Assembly: GCF_001613245.1 (NCBI RefSeq)
Contig: NZ_BDBZ01000043.1
Span: forward strand, 1-39,723
Direction: 5' to 3'
DNA from: Nocardia speluncae NBRC 108251
GTDB taxonomy: Bacteria; Actinomycetota; Actinomycetes; Mycobacteriales; Mycobacteriaceae
Length of the DNA: 39,723 nucleotides
Numbering within the stretch: the stretch's first letter is position 1; the number at the start of each line of letters is the position of its first letter. The notes beneath the pieces were generated by a model. It was given only the letters and a program-made list of their open reading frames with translations, was not told where the DNA came from and ran no database searches. The position numbers were made by a program, and so were the translations under genes. Shown one piece after another: positions 33,086 to 39,723 of the stretch.

Positions 33086-33924
33086 CCGAACAAACCGTCA
33101 CCGCGGGCCACCCCGACGCACTGTTGAACGCCGTGGTGGGCAGCGAACTCGATACGGTCGAGCTCGGGCATCCGTATACGACGGGTATGCCGTGTTCGCC
33201 CAACCATCCCGGTTTCCGGATGACCCTCATCCGCCGGCACGGCGATATGGTCCGCCCCGACGGCGGCTCGGCCTCCAACGAAATCATCGTGACCGGCGGT
33301 CACGTCGGCACCCATGTGGATGCCCTCTCGCATGTCAGCCACTGCGGAAAACTGCACGGCGATATCGACGCCGAGGAAGCGCAGCGCGGCGGCCGGCACT
33401 CGAAGCACGGCGCGGAGAACATTCCGTTCATGCTCTGCCGCGGGCTGCTGCTCGATGTACCGCGGGTACGCGGTGTCGAGGCCCTCGAAGCCGGTCAGGC
33501 CGTCACCGAACAGGACCTGCGCGATGCCGCCGACGCCGCCGGCGTGTCTCCCCGTCGTGGCGATGTCGTGCTCATCCGCACCGGCTGGGCCCGCCACTTC
33601 GACGACGCCCAGCGCTATCTCGGCCAGCAGGACGGTGTGCCGGGCCCGGAGGTCGGCGCCGCGCAATGGCTGGCGGACGCGGGAATCGTGGCGGCGGGCG
33701 CGGATACCACCGCATTCGAACACATTCCGCCGGGCAAGGGGCACAGCGTGCTTCCGGTGCATCGAATCCTTTTGGTGGAGAACGGAATCCACATCATCGA
33801 ACATTTGAACCTGGAAGCTGCGAGCGCCCGCGGGCTGACCGAGTTCACCTTTGTGATGGCGCCCCTGCGGATCACCGGCGGCACCGGTTCGCCTGTGCGC
33901 CCGGTCGCGGTGGTCACCAAATGA
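33082..33924 (+). CDS. Cyclase family metal-dependent hydrolase (kynurenine formamidase/isatin hydrolase-like)
   Basis: A 280-residue member of the cyclase superfamily (Pfam Cyclase), which includes kynurenine formamidase and isatin hydrolase and hydrolyses amides or lactams with Mn or Zn. The signature H74-VGT-H78-V-D80-ALS-H84 is complete. Other family blocks are RRGDVVLIRTGWARH and AAGADTTAFEHIPPG. It overlaps the lyase gene by ATGA. Together with the hydantoinase-like enzyme of the divergent operon, it gives the locus two different amide- or ring-opening hydrolases. Substrate unknown. Confidence 0.87.
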   Translation: MTEQTVTAGHPDALLNAVVGSELDTVELGHPYTTGMPCSPNHPGFRMTLIRRHGDMVRPDGGSASNEIIVTGGHVGTHVDALSHVSHCGKLHGDIDAEEAQRGGRHSKHGAENIPFMLCRGLLLDVPRVRGVEALEAGQAVTEQDLRDAADAAGVSPRRGDVVLIRTGWARHFDDAQRYLGQQDGVPGPEVGAAQWLADAGIVAAGADTTAFEHIPPGKGHSVLPVHRILLVENGIHIIEHLNLEAASARGLTEFTFVMAPLRITGGTGSPVRPVAVVTK

Positions 33925-33975
33925 GCGGATCGGGCCCGGAAACGGCAGCGAAACGTAACCACGGAGGATCCTGTA

Positions 33976-35412
33976 ATGCCTGATCAGCGCGGCACGAATA
34001 CTCGCCACGACTTGGATAACACCGTCGTCGGCCGTCTCGCGGCGCTGGCCGTCCGGACCCGCACCGAAGGACTCTCCGGCGACCTCCGCACCGACGTGGC
34101 CCGCCGCGTCCTCGACGTTCTCGGCAACTCCCTCGCGGCCCACGACCAGCCCTCGGCCCGAGCAGTCACCGCAGTCGCCCGCGATTGGGCCGGTGCCCCC
34201 CGCGCCACCGGCATCGGCACCGGCGAGCAATTCCCCGCCGCCACCGCTGCCCTGGTCAACGGCACCCTCGCCCATTCGATGGATTCCGACGACACTCACC
34301 TCCCGTCGGTGCTGCACCCATCGGCCTCGGTGGTCCCCGCCGCCCTCGCGGTCGGCGAGGCGACCGGTGCCACGGGCGCCGCCGTTCTCGACGCCGCGGG
34401 CGTGGGTATCGAAATCGCCGTCCGGCTCGGTATGGGCGGCTACGACGAAGAACTCGGCAATTCGGAGTTCTTCGAACGCGGCCAGCATGCCACCTCCATC
34501 TGTGGCGCCGTCGGGTCGGCCGCCGCCGCGGCCATGCTGTACGGCCTGGACGCCGAAGGTATCGCCGATGCCATGGGCATCGCGGCCAGCTTCGGCGCGG
34601 GTCTGCTGGAAGCCAACCGAACCGGCGGCACGGTCAAACGCGCCCACTGCGGCTGGGCCGCCCATTCCGCCGTCACCGCAGCGGAATTCGCCCGCCACGG
34701 TCTCACCGGCCCGCCCACGGTGATCGAAGGCCGCTTCGGTTTCCTGCACGCCTTCTGCGGTGACCGCGCCGACACCGCGAAAGTTCTCGACCGGCTCGGC
34801 GAGCACTGGGAACTCCCCGGAATCTTCTTCAAGCCCTACCCCTGCAACCATTTCACCCACGCCGGTATCGACGCGGCCCGCATCCTGCGTCGCGATGTGG
34901 ACCCCGCCGATATCGTGGAAATCGAACTCGGCGTACCGAAACCGGTGCTGCGCACCATTGCCGAACCGCCCGCCGCGAAGGCAGCCCCGGAATCGGGCTA
35001 CCACGCGGCGTTCTCCGGTCCGTTCACGGTGGCGCGCGCGCTGCTCGGCGGTTCGGGTCTCGGTGTGGGGCATGCCGATTTCACCGATGAGTCGGCAAAG
35101 GATCCACGCACCCTCGAACTCGCCCGGCTGGTCACCAGCCACAGCGACGACCGGTGCGACGAGATCTACCCGCACCAGTTCCCGGCGGTCCTGCGGGTGC
35201 GCACCCGTGACGGCGCCTGGCATCAGGCCCGCGTGGACCACAACCGTGGCGGCCCGGCGAATCCGCTCTCCGACGACGAACTCACGTGGAAGTTCGATCT
35301 CAATGTCGAGGACCGGCTGACCCCGGAAGCCGCCCGCACCGTCGCCGCCCACGCGCTCGCGCTCCCCGCGGCCGATTCTCTCGAAACCCTCATGGCTGCC
35401 GTGCGCGGCTGA
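33976..35412 (+). CDS. MmgE/PrpD family protein
   Basis: A 478-residue protein of the MmgE/PrpD family, which covers 2-methylcitrate dehydratase, cis-aconitate decarboxylase and iminodisuccinate epimerase. Family markers are LGNSLAAHDQPSARA at the N-terminus, ALVNGTLAHSMDSDDTHLPS with the conserved His/Asp residues, NRTGGTVKRAHCGWAAHS and FKPYPCNHFTHAG. It is the last gene of the plus-strand operon, 52 bases after the cyclase gene. No methylcitrate-cycle partners (PrpB/PrpC) are present, so a (de)hydration, decarboxylation or epimerisation on a different tricarboxylate- or dicarboxylate-like intermediate is more likely. Confidence 0.88.
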   Translation: MPDQRGTNTRHDLDNTVVGRLAALAVRTRTEGLSGDLRTDVARRVLDVLGNSLAAHDQPSARAVTAVARDWAGAPRATGIGTGEQFPAATAALVNGTLAHSMDSDDTHLPSVLHPSASVVPAALAVGEATGATGAAVLDAAGVGIEIAVRLGMGGYDEELGNSEFFERGQHATSICGAVGSAAAAAMLYGLDAEGIADAMGIAASFGAGLLEANRTGGTVKRAHCGWAAHSAVTAAEFARHGLTGPPTVIEGRFGFLHAFCGDRADTAKVLDRLGEHWELPGIFFKPYPCNHFTHAGIDAARILRRDVDPADIVEIELGVPKPVLRTIAEPPAAKAAPESGYHAAFSGPFTVARALLGGSGLGVGHADFTDESAKDPRTLELARLVTSHSDDRCDEIYPHQFPAVLRVRTRDGAWHQARVDHNRGGPANPLSDDELTWKFDLNVEDRLTPEAARTVAAHALALPAADSLETLMAAVRG

Positions 35413-35431
35413 TCCCGCCCGGCCTCACCGA

Positions 35432-35467
35432 CGGACCGCGTCACCCGCACAACGGGGACGCGGTCCG
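35432..35467. terminator. Bidirectional terminator hairpin
   Basis: Perfect 11-bp arms, CGGACCGCGTC (35432-35442) and GACGCGGTCCG (35457-35467), lie in the 62-base gap between the MmgE/PrpD gene and the convergent alpha/beta hydrolase gene. The inner CCC/GGG can extend pairing. Confidence 0.7.
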
Positions 35468-35474
35468 CCGCGGC

Positions 35475-36302
35475 TCAGCGGTCGAGGAATTCCAGCAGGT
35501 CGGCGTTGAAGCGTTCCTTGTCGCCGGGCACCAGTGCGATGCCGTGCGAGCCGCCTTCGTACACCTTCAGCGTGGCGTCGGCGATGATCTCTGCGGATTT
35601 GCGCCCGGTGGCATCGATGGGTACGACCTGATCGTCGTCGCCGTGCACGATCAGGGTGGGTACATCGAATTTCCGCAGATCCTCGGCGAAATCCGTATAG
35701 GCGAACGCATCGACACATTTCACACCGGCTTCGATGCTTTCCTGCATTGCCATGAACCAGAATGCGTCGCGATTTCCCTGGGTGGCCTTCGTGCCGGAAC
35801 GGTTGGCGCTGAAGAACCCCTCGGAGGTGTCTTTCCAGAATTGTGAACGCTCGGTGAGGATTCCGGATTTGATATCTTCGAAAACCTTGTCCGGCACGCC
35901 CTCCGGATTGGCGTCGGTCCGGATCATCAGGGGCGGAATCGCCGACAGCAGTACCGCCGACTGGATCCGGCCGGTCCCGTGCCGGCCGATGTAGCGGGCG
36001 AGTTCTCCGCCGCCCATACTGTGGGCCACCAGCGTCACATCCTCGGCATCGAGCATTGTGAGCAGGTCGTTCAGGTCGTCGGCGAAGGAATCGAAGTCGT
36101 AACCGGTCCACGGCTGGTCCGATCGTCCGTGGCCGCGGCGGTCGTGTGCGATACCGCGGTAGCCGTGGTCGGCGACGCATTTCATCTGGTCGTCCCAGGC
36201 ATCGGCATTCAACGGCCAGCCATGGATGAAAACGACCGGCCGACCGCTGCCCCAGTCTTTGTAATGGATATTCACATTATCGCGAGTCGTGCACACCGGC
36301 AT
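35475..36302 (-). CDS. Alpha/beta hydrolase, non-heme haloperoxidase type
   Basis: A 275-residue protein of the cofactor-free chloroperoxidase group of alpha/beta hydrolases (esterase/perhydrolase activity). The triad is Ser95 (AHSMGGGE), Asp224 (HGDDDQVVP) and His253 (GGSHG); FIHGWPLNADAWDDQM and AHDRRGHGRSDQP are typical. ATG 36302 is 9 bases after GAGGAGG (36312-36318); the upstream open frame is intergenic sequence. It is divergent from the LLM oxidoreductase gene across 281 bases that show no further gene. The physiological substrate is unknown. Confidence 0.9.
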   Translation of the reverse strand: MPVCTTRDNVNIHYKDWGSGRPVVFIHGWPLNADAWDDQMKCVADHGYRGIAHDRRGHGRSDQPWTGYDFDSFADDLNDLLTMLDAEDVTLVAHSMGGGELARYIGRHGTGRIQSAVLLSAIPPLMIRTDANPEGVPDKVFEDIKSGILTERSQFWKDTSEGFFSANRSGTKATQGNRDAFWFMAMQESIEAGVKCVDAFAYTDFAEDLRKFDVPTLIVHGDDDQVVPIDATGRKSAEIIADATLKVYEGGSHGIALVPGDKERFNADLLEFLDR

Positions 36303-36583
36303 GAGTAGAAACCTCCTCATGTGCGTGATCGCCGGCCTGCCGAAGGCCGTGACAACGAGACGCGTCGCGAATGCTACCGGCGATATTTTCCCGGAAAAGT
36401 CCTGTATCCGTTCGTTACTGAATCCATGCGCGATCGTCCCCGAAACCGGCCGCGGCCGGAATCCGGTAGCCGGCGATCCGGAGGACGGCGGCTCTGCGCC
36501 CACGGCGAACAAACCGCGTCCGGGTGCTACCCCGCCGGTAGCCTCGGGTCGGGAGATCAACCCGACTACGAGGAGTCATGCAG

Positions 36584-37378
36584 ATGAGCCGACCGGTTCG
36601 GATCGGAATTCAACTCCAGCCCCAGCACGCCCCCGATTACGGACTCATTCGCGACGCGGTGTTGCGGGCCGAGGACGCCGGTGTGGATATCGTGTTCAAC
36701 TGGGACCACTTCTATCCCCTCTACGGCGACCCCGACGGCGCCCACTTCGAATGCTGGACCATGCTCGGCGCGTTCGCCGAGCAGACCGAACGGGTCGAGA
36801 TCGGCGCGCTGGTCACCGGTGGCGGCTACCGCAATCCCGATCTGCTCGCCGATATGGCCCGCACCGTCGATCAGATCAGCGGCGGCCGGCTCATCCTGGG
36901 GATCGGCTCGGGCTGGTTCGAGCGCGATTACGACGAATACGGCTACGACTTCGGTACCGCGGGCAGCCGCCTGAACCTGCTCAAGGAATATCTGCCCCGG
37001 ATCACCGGGCGGCTGGGGAAACTGAATCCGCCGCCGGTGCGTGAGATCCCGATCCTCATCGGCGGTGGTGGGGAGAAGAAAACGCTGCGCCTGGTCGCCG
37101 AGTACGCCGATATCTGGCACAGCTTCGGTGAACTGGAGGTGTTCACCCATAAGAGTCAAGTTCTCGAGGAGCACTGCTCTCGTGTCGGCACGGAGCCGGG
37201 GAAGATCGAGCGGTCGGTGGCCTGGCCGGGTAGCGAAGCGGCGCCCGCCTACCACGCCGCGGGGGCGACTCTGTTCACCGTGGGTATCAACGGCCCCGAT
37301 TACGACCTGACCCAGGTCCGGGAGGCGCTCGCCTGGCGGGACCGGACAAACCCGGAGCCGGTCAGCGGTATCGCCTGA
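36584..37378 (+). CDS. LLM-class F420-dependent oxidoreductase
   Basis: A 264-residue luciferase-like TIM-barrel protein of the class that in actinobacteria usually uses cofactor F420. Features are VRIGIQLQPQHAPDY at the N-terminus, NWDHFYPLYGD, the GALVTGGGYRNPDLLADMA block, LILGIGSGWFERDY and IPILIGGGGEKKTLRL. ATG 36584 is preferred because AGGAG at 36571-36575 is 8 bases upstream; ATG 36578 would leave only 2. It is probably monocistronic; a hairpin follows the stop. The substrate is not predictable. Confidence 0.88.
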   Translation: MSRPVRIGIQLQPQHAPDYGLIRDAVLRAEDAGVDIVFNWDHFYPLYGDPDGAHFECWTMLGAFAEQTERVEIGALVTGGGYRNPDLLADMARTVDQISGGRLILGIGSGWFERDYDEYGYDFGTAGSRLNLLKEYLPRITGRLGKLNPPPVREIPILIGGGGEKKTLRLVAEYADIWHSFGELEVFTHKSQVLEEHCSRVGTEPGKIERSVAWPGSEAAPAYHAAGATLFTVGINGPDYDLTQVREALAWRDRTNPEPVSGIA

Positions 37379-37386
37379 CACTGCAT

Positions 37387-37414
37387 GTCCGATAACTCGT
37401 ATGGGTTATCGGAC
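37387..37414. terminator. Inverted repeat after the LLM oxidoreductase gene
   Basis: Perfect 10-bp arms, GTCCGATAAC (37387-37396) and GTTATCGGAC (37405-37414), with an 8-base loop, 8 bases after the stop codon. Probably a terminator; its low GC content would also suit an operator. Confidence 0.55.
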
Positions 37415-37482
37415 GCCGCCCTTCTCGGGCATCGGCGGTTCATACCCCGACCGGGGTGTGAACATGGTCGTTGTCATGTGGT

Positions 37483-37517
37483 CCGGCCAGGCCCTGAGTA
37501 GTTCGGGGCCTGGCCGG
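37483..37517 (-). terminator. Hairpin after the exported-protein gene
   Basis: Perfect 12-bp arms, CCGGCCAGGCCC (37483-37494) and GGGCCTGGCCGG (37506-37517), with an 11-base loop. It lies 18 bases beyond the stop of the 37536-38171 gene. Confidence 0.65.
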
Positions 37518-37535
37518 ATGGTATTCCAGGTGGCT

Positions 37536-38171
37536 CTACTTGTTCTGAGCCCACCGAGTGGTGCCCGGAGGTGCGGTCAGCGTATTGACCATGTCCACCG
37601 CGGCAATGATCAGGGTGGGACCGCCGACGACGATCGTGCCGATCACGCCGCCGAGGGCGGCGCCGGTGACGATCCCGGCGGGTATGCCGACACCGGTTCC
37701 CGCGGTGATGAGCAGGCCGGCAACAGCACCGACCACCGTGCCTACGAGCCCTCCGATGGCCGAGGCGAGGCCGATCTGTGAGGTGAGATTGTCCTGTGCC
37801 GCGAGGTTCTCCTGCGGGGAAGCCACCAGTTCGGCGGCCGGACGTGCCGCCGCCGGATCCTTGACCGCGGTGAGCTCCAGCACCCGGCCCTCTTCCCGGA
37901 CCGCGTGCGGCAGCGGGTACTCGGTGCCGCCCTCGCGTACGGCCAGCGGCAGGGTGACCACTGTGGCGCCGGATTCGTCGACGATGTGGACTGTTTCTCC
38001 GGCTATCTCGAAGGTGCCGTGCGTGAGGGTTGTGACAACGGTTTTGCCGATCAATTCGGTGCGGTAACCGATATCGGGTGCGGTGGCCGGCGCCGCGTGG
38101 GCGGTGGCTGCGCCGAAGGTCGCGGTGGCTATCAGCGGCACGATGGCCGCGGCAATCTTGCGGATCCTCAT
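37536..38171 (-). CDS. Exported protein with glycine-rich hydrophobic C-terminus, paralogue of the right-edge gene
   Basis: A 211-residue protein of unknown function. A signal peptide covers about residues 1-26, with likely cleavage after THA-type AHA. A small beta-rich domain follows (about 30-105: GKTVVTTLTHGTFEIAG, VVTLPLAVREGGTEYPLPHA), then the block VKDPAAARPAAELVASPQEN. The last part (about 130-200) is a long Gly/Ala/Val/Ile region with GxxxG-like repeats (IGGLVGTVVGAVAGLL, GAALGGVIGTIVVGG), which could insert in a membrane. A second copy is at 39287-39723. This looks like a lineage-specific family; a role in the outer (mycolate) layer is a guess. Confidence 0.75.
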   Translation of the reverse strand: MRIRKIAAAIVPLIATATFGAATAHAAPATAPDIGYRTELIGKTVVTTLTHGTFEIAGETVHIVDESGATVVTLPLAVREGGTEYPLPHAVREEGRVLELTAVKDPAAARPAAELVASPQENLAAQDNLTSQIGLASAIGGLVGTVVGAVAGLLITAGTGVGIPAGIVTGAALGGVIGTIVVGGPTLIIAAVDMVNTLTAPPGTTRWAQNK

Positions 38172-38628
38172 TGGTTCACATGTCCGATCTGATCACGGTG
38201 TCGCCAAAGGGTGGTTTACCGTCGGGACGACCGCGCCGACCGAGTCCCGCCGGACCGAAACGGCTGGGTCCCGGCGGTTTCGAACATTTGAGACACTACG
38301 CTGCCGTGGGCGCAAGTGCGACATAATTTAGCGGAATTTCTTCCGGGAAATTTTAAAGATGGGATGAATCGGCCGCCCGGTATCGGCTTCTGGGCTGAGC
38401 CGGCCGGCTGCCGGTGTAGGTCTGCTGATTGCTGCCGATACCCGCATCGCACGCCGAAAAGCGGCCGTGCTGCCCGCCCTCCGCTGCGGAATCGATCTCC
38501 GTATGCGTGTCGGGCGCCGGCTGGGGCGCGCAATCGGCGAATATGTGGCTACCTGCACTGATGCGCACTTGATAATGTAACTGTGTGTGTAGTTCCAGCT
38601 GACCGTTTCGAGGAAAGAAGGAACACCC
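38172..38628. other. 457-base intergenic region, locally AT-richer
   Basis: No gene is supported. The stretch around 38320-38360 is clearly richer in A/T than its surroundings and contains AATTTC/GAAATT at 38335-38352. The region must hold the divergent promoters of the exported-protein gene and the histidine-rich gene. No clear Zur or other metalloregulator box was identified by eye. Confidence 0.4.
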
Positions 38629-38925
38629 ATGACAACGGCACATGCTCAGCACACCGAACACCAGCACGAACACGGACCGGACTGCGGGCACGTCGCGGTA
38701 CCACACGGCGACCACGTGGACTACGTCCACGACGGCCACCTACACCGCGAGCACGCCGGCCACTACGACGAATGCGAGCCCGCGGCGCATACGGAACACG
38801 GCAGCCACGACCATGTGCACGGTGAGGGCTGCGGTCATGTGGCCGTCCCGCACGGCGACCATGTCGACTACGTCCACGACGGCCACCGCCACGCCCCCCA
38901 CGACGGGCACTACGACGAACACTGA
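38629..38925 (+). CDS. Histidine-rich repeat protein, probable metal binder
   Basis: A 98-residue protein with 27 histidines and 3 cysteines. Two near-identical 32-residue repeats (about 18-49 and 67-98) share CGHVAVPHGDHVDYVHDGH and end in GHYDE. It is also rich in Asp and Glu and has no signal peptide or membrane helix, so it is probably cytoplasmic. ATG 38629 follows AAGAAGGAA at 38614-38622. Similar one-repeat proteins occur in actinobacteria and are sometimes labelled zinc transporter, which the sequence does not support. Binding or buffering of Zn, Ni or Co is the reasonable inference. It lies between two divergent or convergent copies of an exported-protein family. Confidence 0.82.
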   Translation: MTTAHAQHTEHQHEHGPDCGHVAVPHGDHVDYVHDGHLHREHAGHYDECEPAAHTEHGSHDHVHGEGCGHVAVPHGDHVDYVHDGHRHAPHDGHYDEH

Positions 38926-39286
38926 CCCGCAGAATCCATGAGCAGAGCATCCGCGGCCGAGTGGAGCGGGGCCCGGCACCGATCGGTGTCATCGGTTCGC
39001 CGATCACGATCCGGTCGCGGATGCCTGCGCAGCCGGGCTGCTCGGCAATCGGAAAACATCATCGCGGTGCCAGGGTTCGTGTACGCGGGCAGCGAGCCGG
39101 GTGATGTCGGCGCCGACGGCATTCCGGTCCGGCAACGGCCGGGACGCCGTTGTCTCGACGGCAGGTCACCTCGGGGTGATGTCACAGACAATGTTTCCGG
39201 CGCAGCGGGACTGGGTGGCAGCCATCGGGACCCGCCGTGACAGTGGGTCCCGATGATCACGAGGTGGGCGACCACAGGCTTGCGTT
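38926..39286. other. 361-base intergenic region
   Basis: Open frames exist on both strands here (for example 38938-39240 plus) but have biased composition, no ribosome-binding site and no recognisable domain. Apart from the hairpin at 39223-39255, I see nothing. Confidence 0.4.
39223..39255 (-). terminator. Hairpin after the right-edge gene
   Basis: Perfect 11-bp arms, CATCGGGACCC (39223-39233) and GGGTCCCGATG (39245-39255), with an 11-base loop, 31 bases beyond the stop of the 39287 gene. The paralogue at 37536 has a hairpin of the same size but different sequence. Confidence 0.65.
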
Positions 39287-39723
39287 CTACGGAGTTGCCT
39301 GCTTCTTCGGTGCCCACTGAGTGGTGCCCGGTGCCGCATTGAGGGTATTGACCAGCTCTACCGCCGCGATGACCAGAGTGGGGCCGCCGACAGCGATCGT
39401 GCCGATGATCCCACCGATGGTGGCGCCGGCGATGATACTGGCGACAACGCCCGGCCCGGTGACGATTCCAGTGAGCCCCACGAGCGCGCCGATCGCGGTA
39501 CCGACGAATCCGCCGATAGCGGTGGCGATTCCGAACTGCGACGCGAAATTGTTCTGCGCCGCCAAATTCTCCTGTGGTGAGGCCACGAACTCGGTGGCAG
39601 GCCGCGCTGCCGCCGGATCCTTCACCGCGGTGAGCTCCAAGACCCGGTCGTTCTCCCGGATGTCGTGTGGCAGTGGATATTCGATCGTACCCTCGCGTAC
39701 GGCCAGCGGCAGGGTGACCACGG
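39287..39723 (-). CDS. Exported-protein paralogue, N-terminus cut by the window edge (partial)
   Basis: The C-terminal 145 or so residues are visible; the frame stays open to the right edge, so the start and any signal peptide lie outside. It aligns closely with 37536-38171: VTLPLAVREG-T-EYPLPH, RVLELTAVKDPAAARPA, VASPQENLAAQ, then the Gly/Ala/Ile-rich hydrophobic region and the end GTT-WA-K. The in-frame GTG at 39721 corresponds to the middle of the paralogue and is not a start. A short extra tail (KKQATP) distinguishes it. Function unknown. Confidence 0.78.
   Translation of the reverse strand, partial: VVTLPLAVREGTIEYPLPHDIRENDRVLELTAVKDPAAARPATEFVASPQENLAAQNNFASQFGIATAIGGFVGTAIGALVGLTGIVTGPGVVASIIAGATIGGIIGTIAVGGPTLVIAAVELVNTLNAAPGTTQWAPKKQATP

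Noticed and set aside
32896..35352. 818-codon minus-strand frame
   Set aside because: It spans the antisense of three convincing genes (lyase, cyclase, MmgE/PrpD) and has only biased composition.
33976..35412. 2-Methylcitrate dehydratase (prpD) of the methylcitrate cycle
   Set aside because: The MmgE/PrpD family is functionally mixed, and no prpB or prpC partner is nearby; the context points to another reaction.
38938..39240. 100-codon plus-strand frame after the histidine-rich gene
   Set aside because: Arg/Ser/Gly-biased, no ribosome-binding site, overlaps the hairpin at 39223-39255, and no similarity I recognise.

Overview
The window looks like a chromosomal segment of a high-GC mycolic-acid actinobacterium, most likely Nocardia or a close relative. 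The base composition is strongly GC-biased, GTG starts are common, and several neighbourhoods match Mycobacterium tuberculosis. These include DUF5318 (Rv0049-like) beside PadR and ino1 (Rv0047c/Rv0046c-like), the Rv0184/Rv0185-like pair, a trehalose-type LpqY-SugA-SugB importer, an EspC-type type VII secretion substrate, and menC. These assignments come from sequence recognition only; no search was run.

Left part (1-20000). A Pro/Gly/Arg-rich N-terminus runs off the left edge and is probably PonA1, next to a DUF5318 gene. Divergently, two paralogous DUF1707 membrane proteins are followed by a translationally coupled PadR-ino1 pair behind a perfect palindrome. Then come two GyrI-like ligand-binding proteins, a class A penicillin-binding protein with a polyproline tail, and lpqY-sugA-sugB. 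The matching ATPase gene (sugC-like) lies about 7 kb away at 18868-19941. Between them are the DUF2786/metallohydrolase pair, menC, an AraC regulator divergent from an NAD(P)-binding oxidoreductase and an exported SGNH hydrolase, and a yefM-yoeB toxin-antitoxin module with a clear operator.

Middle (20000-25600). This stretch holds an unrecognised 189-residue protein, a TetR regulator, a frameshifted antitoxin remnant, and a compact four-gene cassette. The cassette encodes an EspC-like protein with a YxxxD tail, a long WxG protein, an acidic partner and a membrane protein. A proline iminopeptidase follows.

Right part (25795-35412) is the most unusual region: a divergent eight-gene catabolic locus. 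On the minus strand are a flavoprotein oxidoreductase, a hydantoinase-like amidohydrolase, a CaiB/BaiF CoA-transferase and an anion-symporter-type MFS permease. On the plus strand are an IclR regulator, a CitE/HpcH-type lyase, a cyclase-family hydrolase and a MmgE/PrpD protein. The shared promoter region holds two related inverted repeats, and strong hairpins bound both ends. The enzyme set suggests import of an organic anion or cyclic amide, hydrolytic ring opening, redox and (de)hydration steps, CoA activation and C-C cleavage. I do not recognise a described pathway with this set.

Far right (35475-39723). A haloperoxidase-type alpha/beta hydrolase is divergent from an F420/LLM oxidoreductase. 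Two paralogous exported proteins (the second cut by the window edge) flank a small histidine-rich repeat protein. No rRNA, tRNA, CRISPR array, IS element or prophage was seen.
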